Source of the DNA: an uncultured Dehalococcoidia bacterium | GTDB taxonomy: Bacteria; Chloroflexota; Dehalococcoidia; Lucifugimonadales; UBA1127 | Direction of reading: 5' to 3' | NCBI GenBank assembly: GCA_951812285.1 | Contig: OX638292.1 | Span: 1,714,551-1,778,550, forward strand | Length of the DNA: 64,000 nt | Part shown: one piece after another, positions 16,721 through 24,789 of the stretch | How the letters are laid out: every line of letters begins with the position of its first letter | How positions within the stretch are numbered: the first letter of the stretch is position 1 | The notes under the pieces: model-generated | What the model saw: the letters and a program-made list of their open reading frames with translations, nothing else | The model's database searches: none | What the model was told of the DNA's origin: nothing | Program-made: the position numbers and the translations under genes

Positions 16721-17458
16721 CTACAAGTCGCGGCTGTTCATGAACCGGACAGCGAGGATTGGCAGGACGAGGATGGGGATGATGCCGATGACGATGAGCG
16801 CCGTAATCTCGGTGGTGAGTGACTTGCCCTGGAGCACCAGCGGCAGGTTGCCCAGCACTCCCTCTGGCGAGAAGTCCTCGGCGTACGCAAGGTCGAGGAT
16901 GCCGAGGGCCATGTACCAGATGACGCCGAGCACGACGAGGCCTAGCATGGTGTTGTTGACCAGCACACTTACCGTGATGCCGAGAAAAGAGAGAACGGTT
17001 ATCAAGAGTGTCCAATAGGCAATGCCTACAAGAATGCCCTCGATGGTCATATCGTTGTTCAGGGACATCACACGCATCAGGAAGGCCGTCGGCGCGACAA
17101 CGACGAGGAACATGAAAGCGTTGCCGAAGGACCGCGAGACCAGCTTCGCAAGGAGGTAGGGCGTCGGGGCGATGCCACGGCTGATGATGGACTCGCCCAG
17201 GAAACGGAACTCCTGCGAAATGGCGCTGACGCTGTTGGCCAGCACAACCAGACTGCCAAATCCCACGTAGAGGACGAGGGCCCATCCCATGAGGAAGGAT
17301 GAATCGTCGATGAAGTTGCGGGACACGATGACGGCAACGACGCCGCCAACCACCGTGAGGGAAAACCAGAACCTGACGATCCAGGACTTCGCGAGAATCG
17401 TCATGTCGTATTCGAGCAAACACAGGAAGGCATTGGTGCCGAGGCCTCTTCGCATCAA
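16721..17458 (-). CDS. ABC-2 type transporter permease
   Basis: This 245-residue membrane protein has six predicted helices, with the amphipathic N-terminal segment (AFLCLLEYDMTILAKSW) and SFLGITVSVLVNNTMLGLV typical of ABC-2 exporters. It overlaps the upstream ATPase gene by four bases, so the two make one transporter. The cargo is unknown; this family exports drugs, lipids or polysaccharide precursors. Confidence 0.82.
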   Translation of the reverse strand: MMRRGLGTNAFLCLLEYDMTILAKSWIVRFWFSLTVVGGVVAVIVSRNFIDDSSFLMGWALVLYVGFGSLVVLANSVSAISQEFRFLGESIISRGIAPTPYLLAKLVSRSFGNAFMFLVVVAPTAFLMRVMSLNNDMTIEGILVGIAYWTLLITVLSFLGITVSVLVNNTMLGLVVLGVIWYMALGILDLAYAEDFSPEGVLGNLPLVLQGKSLTTEITALIVIGIIPILVLPILAVRFMNSRDL

Positions 17459-18522
17459 TTCACCTCATCGGATGAAGCAGAGCGGAGTGAGGGCAGACCC
17501 TCGCGGGGGTTCCTGGACGGGGGGTAGATCCCCAGCTGGGCCATGATGTCTTCAGTGTCCAAGGCCCGGGCGAAGCCCTTCCGCCGATCTTCTTGCAGTG
17601 TCTTCAAGAAGGCGTCCTCCAAGTCGCCGGCGGGCTGGATCGACTTGAGCACCACCCCGTGGCGGGCAAGGGCGTCCAGCACCTGACTGAGGACCGAGAT
17701 AAACTCACCTTCCCGGTTGTTGAATGCGATGCGTACCGTATTTGCGCCGAGCCGCTCGAATTGGATGCCGCGCACCTCAACCGTCGCGGCCTGCAGGCCT
17801 AGCTCGATCTCGCCCTCCACGAGGAGGTCGATGGTGTTTGCGAGGGTGAGCTGTTTCATATCGAGGACGGAACCGGTGAACACCAGCTTTCCGTGGTTCA
17901 GGATGCCGACGTAGTCACAGGTCTCGTCGGCGTCGGGCAGGATGTGGGTGGACAGGATGATGGTCTTGCCCTTGCGGCGGAGCTCCTCGAAGAGGTCGAG
18001 GGTGTAGTGGCGGCCCTCGGGGTCGAGGCCGATGGTGGGCTCGTCAAGGAGGAGCAGGTCGGGGTCGTTCATCAGGGCGGCGGCGATGCCGAGCCGGGTG
18101 CGCTGACCGCTGGAGAGGTGTTCGATGCGCTGAGACGAGGCCTGCAACAGGTCCATGGCGTGCAACAGCGCCGAAAGCCTGGGTTTCCGGATGCTGGTGA
18201 TGATGCCGAAGAGCTTGCCCACAAGGTCCAGGTAGGTGATGGGCGTCATGTCGATGGGGAAGTTGCCGTTCTGGGAGTGAAACCCGATTCGGCGGCGGAG
18301 GTGGCCAGAGGAGAGCTTCATCGGCTCCTGGAAGACGCGAATAGTCCCGGCCGTCGGGCGCTGGAGGCCCATGATGAGGCGGAGCGCCGTGCTCTTGCCT
18401 GCGCCGTTGGGGCCGATGAGGCCAAAAATGCATCCCTGGGGAATTGAGACGTTGACGCTATTGAGGGCAATCTGCCGGGTCTCGTAGATCTTCGTAAGAT
18501 CAACAGTCTCAACTACGTCCAT
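17455..18522 (-). CDS. ABC-2 type exporter ATP-binding protein
   Basis: This 355-residue ATPase has Walker A GPNGAGKST, Q-loop FHSQNGNF, signature LSSGQRTR and Walker B LLLLDEPTIGLD followed by STHILPDADETCD. The signature is LSSGQ rather than the usual LSGGQ. About 115 residues follow the core, as in exporters of the CcmA/NodI-like class. It is encoded directly upstream of, and overlapping, the ABC-2 permease. Confidence 0.88.
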   Translation of the reverse strand: MDVVETVDLTKIYETRQIALNSVNVSIPQGCIFGLIGPNGAGKSTALRLIMGLQRPTAGTIRVFQEPMKLSSGHLRRRIGFHSQNGNFPIDMTPITYLDLVGKLFGIITSIRKPRLSALLHAMDLLQASSQRIEHLSSGQRTRLGIAAALMNDPDLLLLDEPTIGLDPEGRHYTLDLFEELRRKGKTIILSTHILPDADETCDYVGILNHGKLVFTGSVLDMKQLTLANTIDLLVEGEIELGLQAATVEVRGIQFERLGANTVRIAFNNREGEFISVLSQVLDALARHGVVLKSIQPAGDLEDAFLKTLQEDRRKGFARALDTEDIMAQLGIYPPSRNPREGLPSLRSASSDEVN

Positions 18523-18625
18523 GTCCGCTCCTTGCCAAAGCTACCCGTTATATTCGCACAAGTGCGGAAGGGCGGGCAATAGCGCAGCTACGCGGGAATG
18601 CCCATGGTTGCGTCCCGAATTTCCT

Positions 18626-18654
18626 TTGACGCTGGGACAGCGTCCCACTACAAT
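18626..18654 (+). promoter_or_regulatory. Promoter of the DsbA-family selenoprotein gene with a palindrome in the spacer
   Basis: TTGACG (18626-18631) and TACAAT (18649-18654) are 17 bp apart, a near-consensus promoter. The spacer contains TGGGAC-AGC-GTCCCA, a perfect 6+6 inverted repeat placed where a repressor or a MerR-type activator would act. Confidence 0.6.
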
Positions 18655-18680
18655 GGGGCCACTCAACCGGGAGGTGCGGC

Positions 18681-19319
18681 ATGGCCAAGCTCTCTTGCGA
18701 CGTGTTTTACGACTACACCTGACCCTTCGTCTACAACGCAGCCGTGTGGCTGGAGTCGGCACAGGAGACGGCGGGCGACGAGTTGGAACTGAACTGGCGC
18801 GGTTTCCTGCTGGAACAGATCAACAGCAAGGAGGGCCCGGACTGGAAGGTCTGGGAGCAACCCGACGACTATGAGTTTCGCGGAATGTGGGCGCTCCGCG
18901 CGGGCGAGGCCGCCAAGGCGCAGGGCCCCGACGTGTTCAAGAAGTTCCACATGGCGCTGCTGCGGGCCCGGCACGAGGAGCGAGTCAACGTCGGCGACCG
19001 CGAAGTGCTGATGGAGATCGCGGCGCGCGTTGGGCTGGACCTCGAGAAGTTCCGCGCCGACATGGAGGACCAGGGAACCAAGGACAAGGTGGCGGCCGAC
19101 CACATCGAGGCCGTCGAGAGCTTTGGGATCTTCGGCACACCCACGTTCGTCTTCCCCAACGGGGCGGCAGCCTTCGTCAAGCTGCTCAAGCCACCGGAGG
19201 CCCGAGCCTCACGCGCGCTGGAGTTGCTGGCGGAAATGATGGAAGACCACATCTACATTGGCGAGGTGAAGCGACCGCAGCCGCCGTGGCCCAAGGGCGC
19301 ATTCACCGCCGGGAGCTAG
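18681..19319 (+). CDS. DsbA-family thiol oxidoreductase, predicted selenoprotein (Sec at residue 14, in-frame TGA)
   Basis: Reading from the ATG at 18681 gives MAKLSCDVFYDYT, then TGA (18720-18722), then PFVYNAAVWLE and a complete thioredoxin-fold DsbA/FrnE-like domain ending in FGIFGTPTFVFPNG. DsbA-family proteins have Cys-Pro at exactly this place (DYTCPF), so the TGA replaces the nucleophilic Cys. GGGAGG lies six bases before the ATG and a good promoter precedes it, so the upstream part is used. A SECIS-like hairpin follows the TGA. The active site would be U-P-F-V, with no second Cys. The alternatives are a Cys-to-stop mutation or a sequencing error; the second such gene at 43222 argues against both. 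RNase III follows nine bases later. Confidence 0.8.
18739..18752 (+). promoter_or_regulatory. SECIS-like hairpin of the DsbA-family gene
   Basis: CAGCC-GTGT-GGCTG forms a perfect 5-bp stem with a tetraloop beginning with G, starting 16 bases after the TGA. Bacterial SECIS elements are short hairpins directly downstream of the UGA with G near the start of the apical loop. Confidence 0.6.
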
Positions 19320-19328
19320 ATTCTTCGA

Positions 19329-20060
19329 ATGGACCGGGACCTGGCACAGGTCGAGCACGTCCTGGGCGTCGACTTTCACGACGCGGGTCTGCTGCGCCTG
19401 AGCCTGACCCACAGCTCCTATGTCAACGAGCACCCTCAAGACGCTCCCGCCTCCAACGAGAGGCTGGAGTACTTGGGGGACGCTTTTCTGGGAGCGGTCG
19501 TTGCCCGCAGGTTGTACCTGGACCATCCCGAGATGTCAGAGGGCGAACTGACGGAGGCCCGGGCCTTCGTCGTGCGCGGAGAGACTCTGGGAGCGGCGGC
19601 AGGTGAACTCGGTCTCGGTGAGCACTTGCTGCTCGGGCAGGGTGAAGAGCAGACCGGCGGCAGGGGCAAGACCAACAACCTCGCATGCGCGTTTGAGGCG
19701 CTTGTGGGCGCGGTGTACCTCGACAAAGGGCACGAGGCGGCAGAAGCGTTTGTGCTGCGCGTGCTGCAGCCGTACATCGGCGCCGTGGGCGCCAGTCAAG
19801 TTGCGCAGGACCCCAAGTCGCTGCTCCAGGAGATGGCGCAGGCCAACGGGCTCGGCGTCCCGCGGTACCGGGTGCTCTCGGAGACGGGGCCGGGGCATGA
19901 CCGCACCTTCACCGTCGAGGTCGTCGTGGCCGACGAGGCGCTTGCGCAGGGCAGCGGACGACGCAAGGTCGAGGCGGAGCGGGAAGCCGCGAGATCGGCA
20001 TTGACCTACGTAGAGAGAGCGTCGACCGGGGGCGCGAATGAACCGGAGACAGCGCCGTAG
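19329..20060 (+). CDS. rnc: Ribonuclease III, with a substituted metal-site Asp
   Basis: This 243-residue protein combines an RNase III domain (NERLEYLGDAFLG, residues about 43-55) with a C-terminal double-stranded RNA-binding domain (DPKSLLQEMAQANGLG to the end). It processes rRNA precursors and structured RNAs. The second catalytic motif is normally L-A-D-x-x-E-A-L; here it reads LACAFEAL, so the Asp equivalent to E. coli D114 is Cys (codon TGC) while the Glu is kept. The effect on cleavage is unknown. The start is ATG at 19329, nine bases after the selenoprotein gene. Confidence 0.92.
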   Translation: MDRDLAQVEHVLGVDFHDAGLLRLSLTHSSYVNEHPQDAPASNERLEYLGDAFLGAVVARRLYLDHPEMSEGELTEARAFVVRGETLGAAAGELGLGEHLLLGQGEEQTGGRGKTNNLACAFEALVGAVYLDKGHEAAEAFVLRVLQPYIGAVGASQVAQDPKSLLQEMAQANGLGVPRYRVLSETGPGHDRTFTVEVVVADEALAQGSGRRKVEAEREAARSALTYVERASTGGANEPETAP

Positions 20061-20169
20061 AAGGGGCCGGCGGGGTGACGTTCGGGGAAATGCGCGCCCG
20101 GTCTGGCTGTGGTTGGCTCTTGCAGGCCTGGTCGCGGTGACTGTAGCGCTGGCAAGAACCATCCTCTAG
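20038..20169 (+). CDS. Short single-span membrane protein, 43 residues
   Basis: This small frame starts at ATG 20038 inside the last codons of rnc. It encodes a very Arg-rich N-terminus (RRQRRRRGRR) and one hydrophobic helix (VWLWLALAGLVAVTVALA). The positive-inside pattern is that of a genuine small membrane protein. No family was recognised, and the overlap with rnc leaves it unproven. Confidence 0.4.
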   Translation: MNRRQRRRRGRRGDVRGNARPVWLWLALAGLVAVTVALARTIL

Positions 20170-20185
20170 GGCGCAGGAGGGCTCG

Positions 20186-20431
20186 ATGCGGTGGATCATC
20201 CTTCGACCGGTGGCGACGGTAATCGGTTGGTGCATCGCGTTGCTCTCGCTGAAGCTGGCGCTGCTGGGAGCGTTGCGCTTCTTCCTGGTCACGGGAGCGA
20301 GCCCGGCGTACGTCCTTCGCCGCAAGCGATGGTACGAGACGAGCGTGCTCGGCAGGCCGATGGGACTGCGCGGGCTGTTGCACTTCGGGCTCTGGGCGGC
20401 GGAACAGGGGCGAGGCCGCCACTGGCCCTAG
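20186..20431 (+). CDS. Small hypothetical membrane protein, 81 residues
   Basis: It starts at ATG 20186 with CAGGAGGGCTCG immediately upstream, a good ribosome binding site. One hydrophobic stretch (about 4-38) is followed by a basic tail (YVLRRKRWYETSVLG). No family was recognised. It may be the last gene of the dsbA-rnc group. Confidence 0.5.
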   Translation: MRWIILRPVATVIGWCIALLSLKLALLGALRFFLVTGASPAYVLRRKRWYETSVLGRPMGLRGLLHFGLWAAEQGRGRHWP

Positions 20432-20484
20432 GATGACCAAGCAGGATATTCCCTTGAGGAATGAGCCGCATCCACCAGAATCGC

Positions 20485-20513
20485 TTGACAGTAGAGTATC
20501 GGTATGATACTTC
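20485..20513 (+). promoter_or_regulatory. Possible promoter upstream of the 20.7-24.7 kb peptide ABC operon, with a palindrome in the spacer
   Basis: TTGACA (20485-20490) is followed after 17 bp by TACTTC. AGTATC-N5-GATACT (20495-20511) is an inverted repeat lying between the two boxes. Nothing else of note is seen in the 256-bp gap 20432-20687 except a second TTGACA near 20609 without a matching -10. Confidence 0.35.
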
Positions 20514-20687
20514 TTTCCAAATTGCATCTTGTGCCTGGGGGGGTTGGGGATGCTACGCTCTCTGTACTGCCTCACTCACTATTGGGCACTCAAAGCCATC
20601 AAGCGTACGATTGACAACTAAAGTACAATCTGCGCACTCAGGAAAACGATTCCAAGGACAGCCAAACGGAGGAGGATCGAGGAGGAT

Positions 20688-21608
20688 ATGCAGCGATACA
20701 TCATCATCAGGCTGATCCAGTCGGTGTTCACGCTCATCGGCGTGAGCATCATCGTCTTCTCCCTCGCACGGCTCTCAGGGAACCCTCTTGACGTGCTGTT
20801 GCCGGACGAGGCCGACGACGAGACGTTCATCCGCATCAGCGAGCTCTGGGGCCTCAACGACCCGTGGTACATCCAATACTTCACCTTCGTCAAGAACGCC
20901 TCCCGCGGTGAGTTCGGGCCTTCCTTCAAGTGGCAGGGCCGGACCGCCATGGAACTCGTAATCCTGCACCTCCCGGCAACCCTTCAGCTGGCGTCCATAT
21001 CAATCGGTGTATCGGTGCTGTTAGCCGTGCCCATTGGAGTGATGTCCGCCGTGAAGAAGGGGACCATGTTGGATACAGTCGGGAAGCTCATTGCCCTGCT
21101 GGGGCAGTCGCTTCCCTCATTCTGGCTGGCCATCGTGCTCATCTGGATCTTCGCGGTCCAGCTTGGGTGGTTCCCGACATCCGGTAGGGGCGGCTTTTCC
21201 AATATGGTGCTGCCGGCCGTCGCGCTGGGGTGGTTCTCGGTGGCGTCCTTCATGCGCCTGACCCGCTCGTCCATGCTGAACGTGCTGGACAGTGAGTACA
21301 TCAAGCTGGCGCGCATCAAGGGCCTGCCGGAGTGGAAGGTGGTCTGGAAGCACGGTCTCAAGAACGCCGCCATCCCGCCGCTGACCGTCTTCGGCGCAAT
21401 CGTGGTTGGCCAGATGACGGGCTCCGTGACGATCGAGACGGTGTTCGCGTGGCCGGGCGTCGGCCTGCTGGCGCTGCAAGCGGTAAACGCCCGGGACTAC
21501 CAGGTAATCCAGGCCGTGACGATGTTCATCTCGGTGCTGTTCATTGGGATGAACCTGCTGATCGACATTCTCTACGCTTACATTGACCCGCGGATCAGGT
21601 TCAATTAG
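20688..21608 (+). CDS. Peptide/nickel-type ABC transporter permease, DppB family
   Basis: This 306-residue permease has the standard layout: helix 1 (about 9-30), a short extracytoplasmic domain, and five core helices with the coupling loop LDSEYIKLARIKGLPEWKVVWKH split across its centre. Unlike the DppB-type protein at 888 it has no extra insert. GGAGGAT precedes the ATG. It heads a tight four-gene operon (permease, permease, ATPase, ATPase). Confidence 0.9.
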   Translation: MQRYIIIRLIQSVFTLIGVSIIVFSLARLSGNPLDVLLPDEADDETFIRISELWGLNDPWYIQYFTFVKNASRGEFGPSFKWQGRTAMELVILHLPATLQLASISIGVSVLLAVPIGVMSAVKKGTMLDTVGKLIALLGQSLPSFWLAIVLIWIFAVQLGWFPTSGRGGFSNMVLPAVALGWFSVASFMRLTRSSMLNVLDSEYIKLARIKGLPEWKVVWKHGLKNAAIPPLTVFGAIVVGQMTGSVTIETVFAWPGVGLLALQAVNARDYQVIQAVTMFISVLFIGMNLLIDILYAYIDPRIRFN

Positions 21609-21659
21609 GCGCAAGGGCCTTCGTCAATACCATTAGCTAAAGCATAGGGAGAACTGAAA

Positions 21660-22586
21660 ATGGCGACTGAAGGAACCGTTCTTCAACTACCACAGAGGCT
21701 GCCCTGGTACAGTGTGGCACGGTTGAGGCACCTGACCAACCTGATATTCAAGGAATACCCGGTAGTCTGGCTGACCATTCTGTTTCTCGTGCTGATCTTC
21801 CCGGCGCTGACGGCGGACTTTACCGCTCCTCACGACCCGCTGAAGCAGCAGCTCAGCAAGCGGCTCACGCCTCCGGTGTGGGACCAGACGGGTGACAAGC
21901 CGGGGACGTGGAGCAATATCCTGGGCACTGACAAGCAGGGCCGGGACATCTTGAGCCGCATCATGCACGGCTCCCGCATCTCCCTGATGGTGTCGCTCTC
22001 CGCACTGGCGATTGGTGGAACCATCGGCACGACGCTGGGACTGGTATCCGGCTACTTCGGACGGTGGGTTGACCACCTGATCATGCGTGTGGTCGATACA
22101 TTCCTCGCCTTGCCTCTCATCTTGATGGCTCTAGTGATTGTGGCGGTCTTCGGACCAAGCTTCTATACGGCCATCGGGGTGATATCCGTGCTCCTATGGT
22201 CGCGGTACACCCGGCAGATCCGGGCTGAAGTCCTGTCGATCAAGGCGCTGGACTTCGTGGCCCGCGCCCGGGTCGCCGGCTGCTCCAACCTGCGGATCAT
22301 CGTCAAGCACGTCTTCCCGAACGTGGTCAACACGCTCATCGTGCTGGCGACACTGCAGGTGGGAACGGTGATTCTGCTCGAGGCCACGCTCAGCTTCCTC
22401 GGCGCCGGCATTCCGCGGCCGAACCCGGCCTGGGGCGTCATGGTTGCGGACGGCCGGGACCACATCGCGAGCGCATGGTGGATCGCCGTTATGCCGGGGC
22501 TGGCTATCATGTTCGTCGTGCTCTCCATGAACATGATGGGCGACTGGCTGCGCGACAAGCTAGACCCGAAACTACGGCAGGTGTAA
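21660..22586 (+). CDS. Peptide/nickel-type ABC transporter permease, DppC family
   Basis: This 308-residue permease has the DppC motif ILGTDKQGRDILSR after the first helix and ends with DWLRDKLDPKLRQV, the usual C-terminus of this family. The EAA loop is LDFVARARVAGCSNLRII. It is the partner of the preceding permease, 51 bp downstream of it. Confidence 0.92.
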   Translation: MATEGTVLQLPQRLPWYSVARLRHLTNLIFKEYPVVWLTILFLVLIFPALTADFTAPHDPLKQQLSKRLTPPVWDQTGDKPGTWSNILGTDKQGRDILSRIMHGSRISLMVSLSALAIGGTIGTTLGLVSGYFGRWVDHLIMRVVDTFLALPLILMALVIVAVFGPSFYTAIGVISVLLWSRYTRQIRAEVLSIKALDFVARARVAGCSNLRIIVKHVFPNVVNTLIVLATLQVGTVILLEATLSFLGAGIPRPNPAWGVMVADGRDHIASAWWIAVMPGLAIMFVVLSMNMMGDWLRDKLDPKLRQV

Positions 22587-22590
22587 TGCT

Positions 22591-23661
22591 ATGACCTCAC
22601 AGGCGGACAATTACCAGGCGGAGAATTACTACGAGCCTGAAAAGAACATTGGTGAGGTGGTCCTGGACGTCAGGGACCTGCGCACGTACCTCTACACGCG
22701 GTGGGGCATCACCAAGGCGGTCGACGGACTGAACTTCCAGGTGCGCGCCGGTGAAACGCTCGGCATTGTGGGCGAGTCTGGGTGCGGGAAGAGCATGACG
22801 GCGCTGACGCTGCTGCGGCTCGCTCCCAAGCCAGCCGCACGGATCGTAAGCGGCGAGATCTTCCTGGACGGCGAGAACATCCTGGAGCGGCCGGAGAACG
22901 AGATGCGATTCGTCCGCGGCCAGAAGATCTCGATGATTCTGCAGGACCCGATGACCTCCCTGAACCCCGTGTTCACCATCGGCAATCAGATGGTGGAAGC
23001 CCTGGGCATGTACTACCAGGAGGAGCAGCAGCGGGGGCTTCGAGATCGGGCCGTCGATATTCTCAGGCGGATGGGCGTGGCCGCGCCGGAACGGCGTGTA
23101 ATGGACTTCCCCCACCAGATGAGCGGCGGCATGAAGCAGCGCGTGGTGGGCGCCATGGCAATCGCCGGCACACCGCGCGTCCTCATTTGCGACGAGCCGA
23201 CGACCGCTCTCGACGTCACGATTCAGGCCCAGTATCTGCGGCTGCTGAAGCAGGTGCAGGCTGAGTCCGGTGTCTCAATCATCTTCATCACGCACGACAT
23301 GGGCGTGGTGGCGAAGATGTGCGACCGGGCCCTTGTCATGTACGCCGGGCGCGTCGTGGAGCAGGGCGACATACGAACGCTGTTCAAGAACCCATCCCAC
23401 CCCTACACCAAGGCGCTGATGGCCTCGGTGCCCTCCATGGAGGAGAAGCACGTCGACAAGCTCTACTCCATCGAGGGACAACCACCGGCCCTCTTCGACC
23501 TCCCCGTGGGTTGCCGGTTTGCCAACCGGTGTGAGTTCGTTACGGACAAATGCATCGAGACATACCCGCCTTCCTTCGCCAACGAGCAGGGCCACTCGGC
23601 GGACTGCTGGCTGCTGGAAGGACAGAGCGAGTGGCGCCAGGTGACGGAAGCCGGCGTATAA
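22591..23661 (+). CDS. Peptide ABC transporter ATP-binding protein, DppD/OppD family
   Basis: This 356-residue ATPase has Walker A GESGCGKSM, signature MSGGMKQR and Walker B VLICDEPTTALD, then the C-terminal Cys region GCRFANRCEFVTDKC. It starts four bases after the permease. A polar N-terminal extension of about 20 residues precedes the domain. Confidence 0.92.
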   Translation: MTSQADNYQAENYYEPEKNIGEVVLDVRDLRTYLYTRWGITKAVDGLNFQVRAGETLGIVGESGCGKSMTALTLLRLAPKPAARIVSGEIFLDGENILERPENEMRFVRGQKISMILQDPMTSLNPVFTIGNQMVEALGMYYQEEQQRGLRDRAVDILRRMGVAAPERRVMDFPHQMSGGMKQRVVGAMAIAGTPRVLICDEPTTALDVTIQAQYLRLLKQVQAESGVSIIFITHDMGVVAKMCDRALVMYAGRVVEQGDIRTLFKNPSHPYTKALMASVPSMEEKHVDKLYSIEGQPPALFDLPVGCRFANRCEFVTDKCIETYPPSFANEQGHSADCWLLEGQSEWRQVTEAGV

Positions 23662-23681
23662 CCTAATTTCTTGGAGGAATC

Positions 23682-24653
23682 ATGGAACAGGATGTCCTAC
23701 TCCAAGCAACAGACCTGACCAAGTACTTCCCGGTAACCAAGGGGCTGGTGCTCCAGAAGATCATCGGGTGGGTGCAGGCGGTTGACCACATCAACTTCAC
23801 CATTCGCCGCGGGCAGACGCTCGCGCTGGTGGGTGAATCAGGGTGCGGCAAGACAACTACCGCAAAGCTCATCCTTCGGTTGGAGCGGCCCACCACCGGA
23901 CAAATCACCCTTGAAACCGCCGATGTTCACAACCTTGAGGGTGAGGAACTGAAGCAGTACCACACCGACGTGTCGGCGGTCTTCCAGGACCCGTGGAGTT
24001 CCTTGAGCCCACGGATGCGGGTGCGCGACATCATCTCTGAGGCGCTCGTGGTCAATCAGAAGGTGACGACCAAGGAAGCCTACGACCGCGTCGACTACCT
24101 GCTCGAGTCGGTGGGCCTCCGGGCACAGCAGGCCACCCTCTACCCCCACGAGTTCAGCGGCGGTCAGAGGCAGCGCCTAGCTGTGGCGTCGGCGTTGGTT
24201 GGCAACCCGAAGCTTATCTGCCTGGACGAGCCAGTGTCCGCGCTCGACGTGTCCATTCAGGCGCAGATCATGAACCTGCTGAAGGACCTGCAGGACCAAT
24301 TCAACGTCGGTTACTTGCTCGTGGCCCACAACCTGGCCACCGTGCGCTACCTCGCGCACGAGGTCGCGGTGATGTACCTCGGCGAGATCGTGGAGCAGGC
24401 GGAGACGGACGAGCTGTACGACAACACGCTTCACCCGTACACGAAGGCGCTGTTCTCGGCGGCGTTGACGGCAAACCCGGACTCACAGCGTGAGGAGATC
24501 ATCCTCCGCGGTGAGGTCCCCAGCCCAATCAACCCGCCGTCCGGATGCCGGTTCCATGTGCGGTGCCCATACGCGATGGACATCTGCTCGCAAGAGATTC
24601 CAGAGCGCAAGGAATTGGCCCCGGGGCACTTCGTCAGCTGCCACCTGTATTAG
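23682..24653 (+). CDS. Peptide ABC transporter ATP-binding protein, DppF/OppF family
   Basis: This 323-residue ATPase has Walker A GESGCGKTT, signature FSGGQRQR and Walker B LICLDEPVSALD, and the C-terminal motif GCRFHVRCPYAMDIC. TTGGAGGA precedes the ATG. It completes the operon; no substrate-binding protein is encoded with it, so the binding protein must come from elsewhere, possibly the one at 6390. A strong hairpin terminator follows at 24674. Confidence 0.92.
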   Translation: MEQDVLLQATDLTKYFPVTKGLVLQKIIGWVQAVDHINFTIRRGQTLALVGESGCGKTTTAKLILRLERPTTGQITLETADVHNLEGEELKQYHTDVSAVFQDPWSSLSPRMRVRDIISEALVVNQKVTTKEAYDRVDYLLESVGLRAQQATLYPHEFSGGQRQRLAVASALVGNPKLICLDEPVSALDVSIQAQIMNLLKDLQDQFNVGYLLVAHNLATVRYLAHEVAVMYLGEIVEQAETDELYDNTLHPYTKALFSAALTANPDSQREEIILRGEVPSPINPPSGCRFHVRCPYAMDICSQEIPERKELAPGHFVSCHLY

Positions 24654-24673
24654 AAGCGCTCACCGAAATTGTC

Positions 24674-24710
24674 AACGGCGCCCCGCTATCGGCAGGGGCG
24701 CCGTTGCTTT
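24674..24710 (+). terminator. Intrinsic terminator of the peptide ABC operon
   Basis: AACGGCGCCCC and GGGGCGCCGTT form a perfect 11-bp stem with a 10-base loop, followed by GCTTT. Confidence 0.75.
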
Positions 24711-24789
24711 AGGCGGTCACCGCATCCGGGGCTGCAATGCGGTGACCTGTGCAGTAGAATGGGGCTAGCAGTGCGGAGGTCGCGATTTC

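Noticed and set aside
18744..19319. DsbA-family gene starting at GTG 18744
   Set aside because: This start would delete the active site and lies inside the predicted SECIS loop; the ATG at 18681 has a good ribosome binding site and promoter.
20485..20625. Second promoter with TTGACA near 20609 and TACAAT near 20622
   Set aside because: The two boxes are only about seven bases apart, too close for a sigma-70 promoter.
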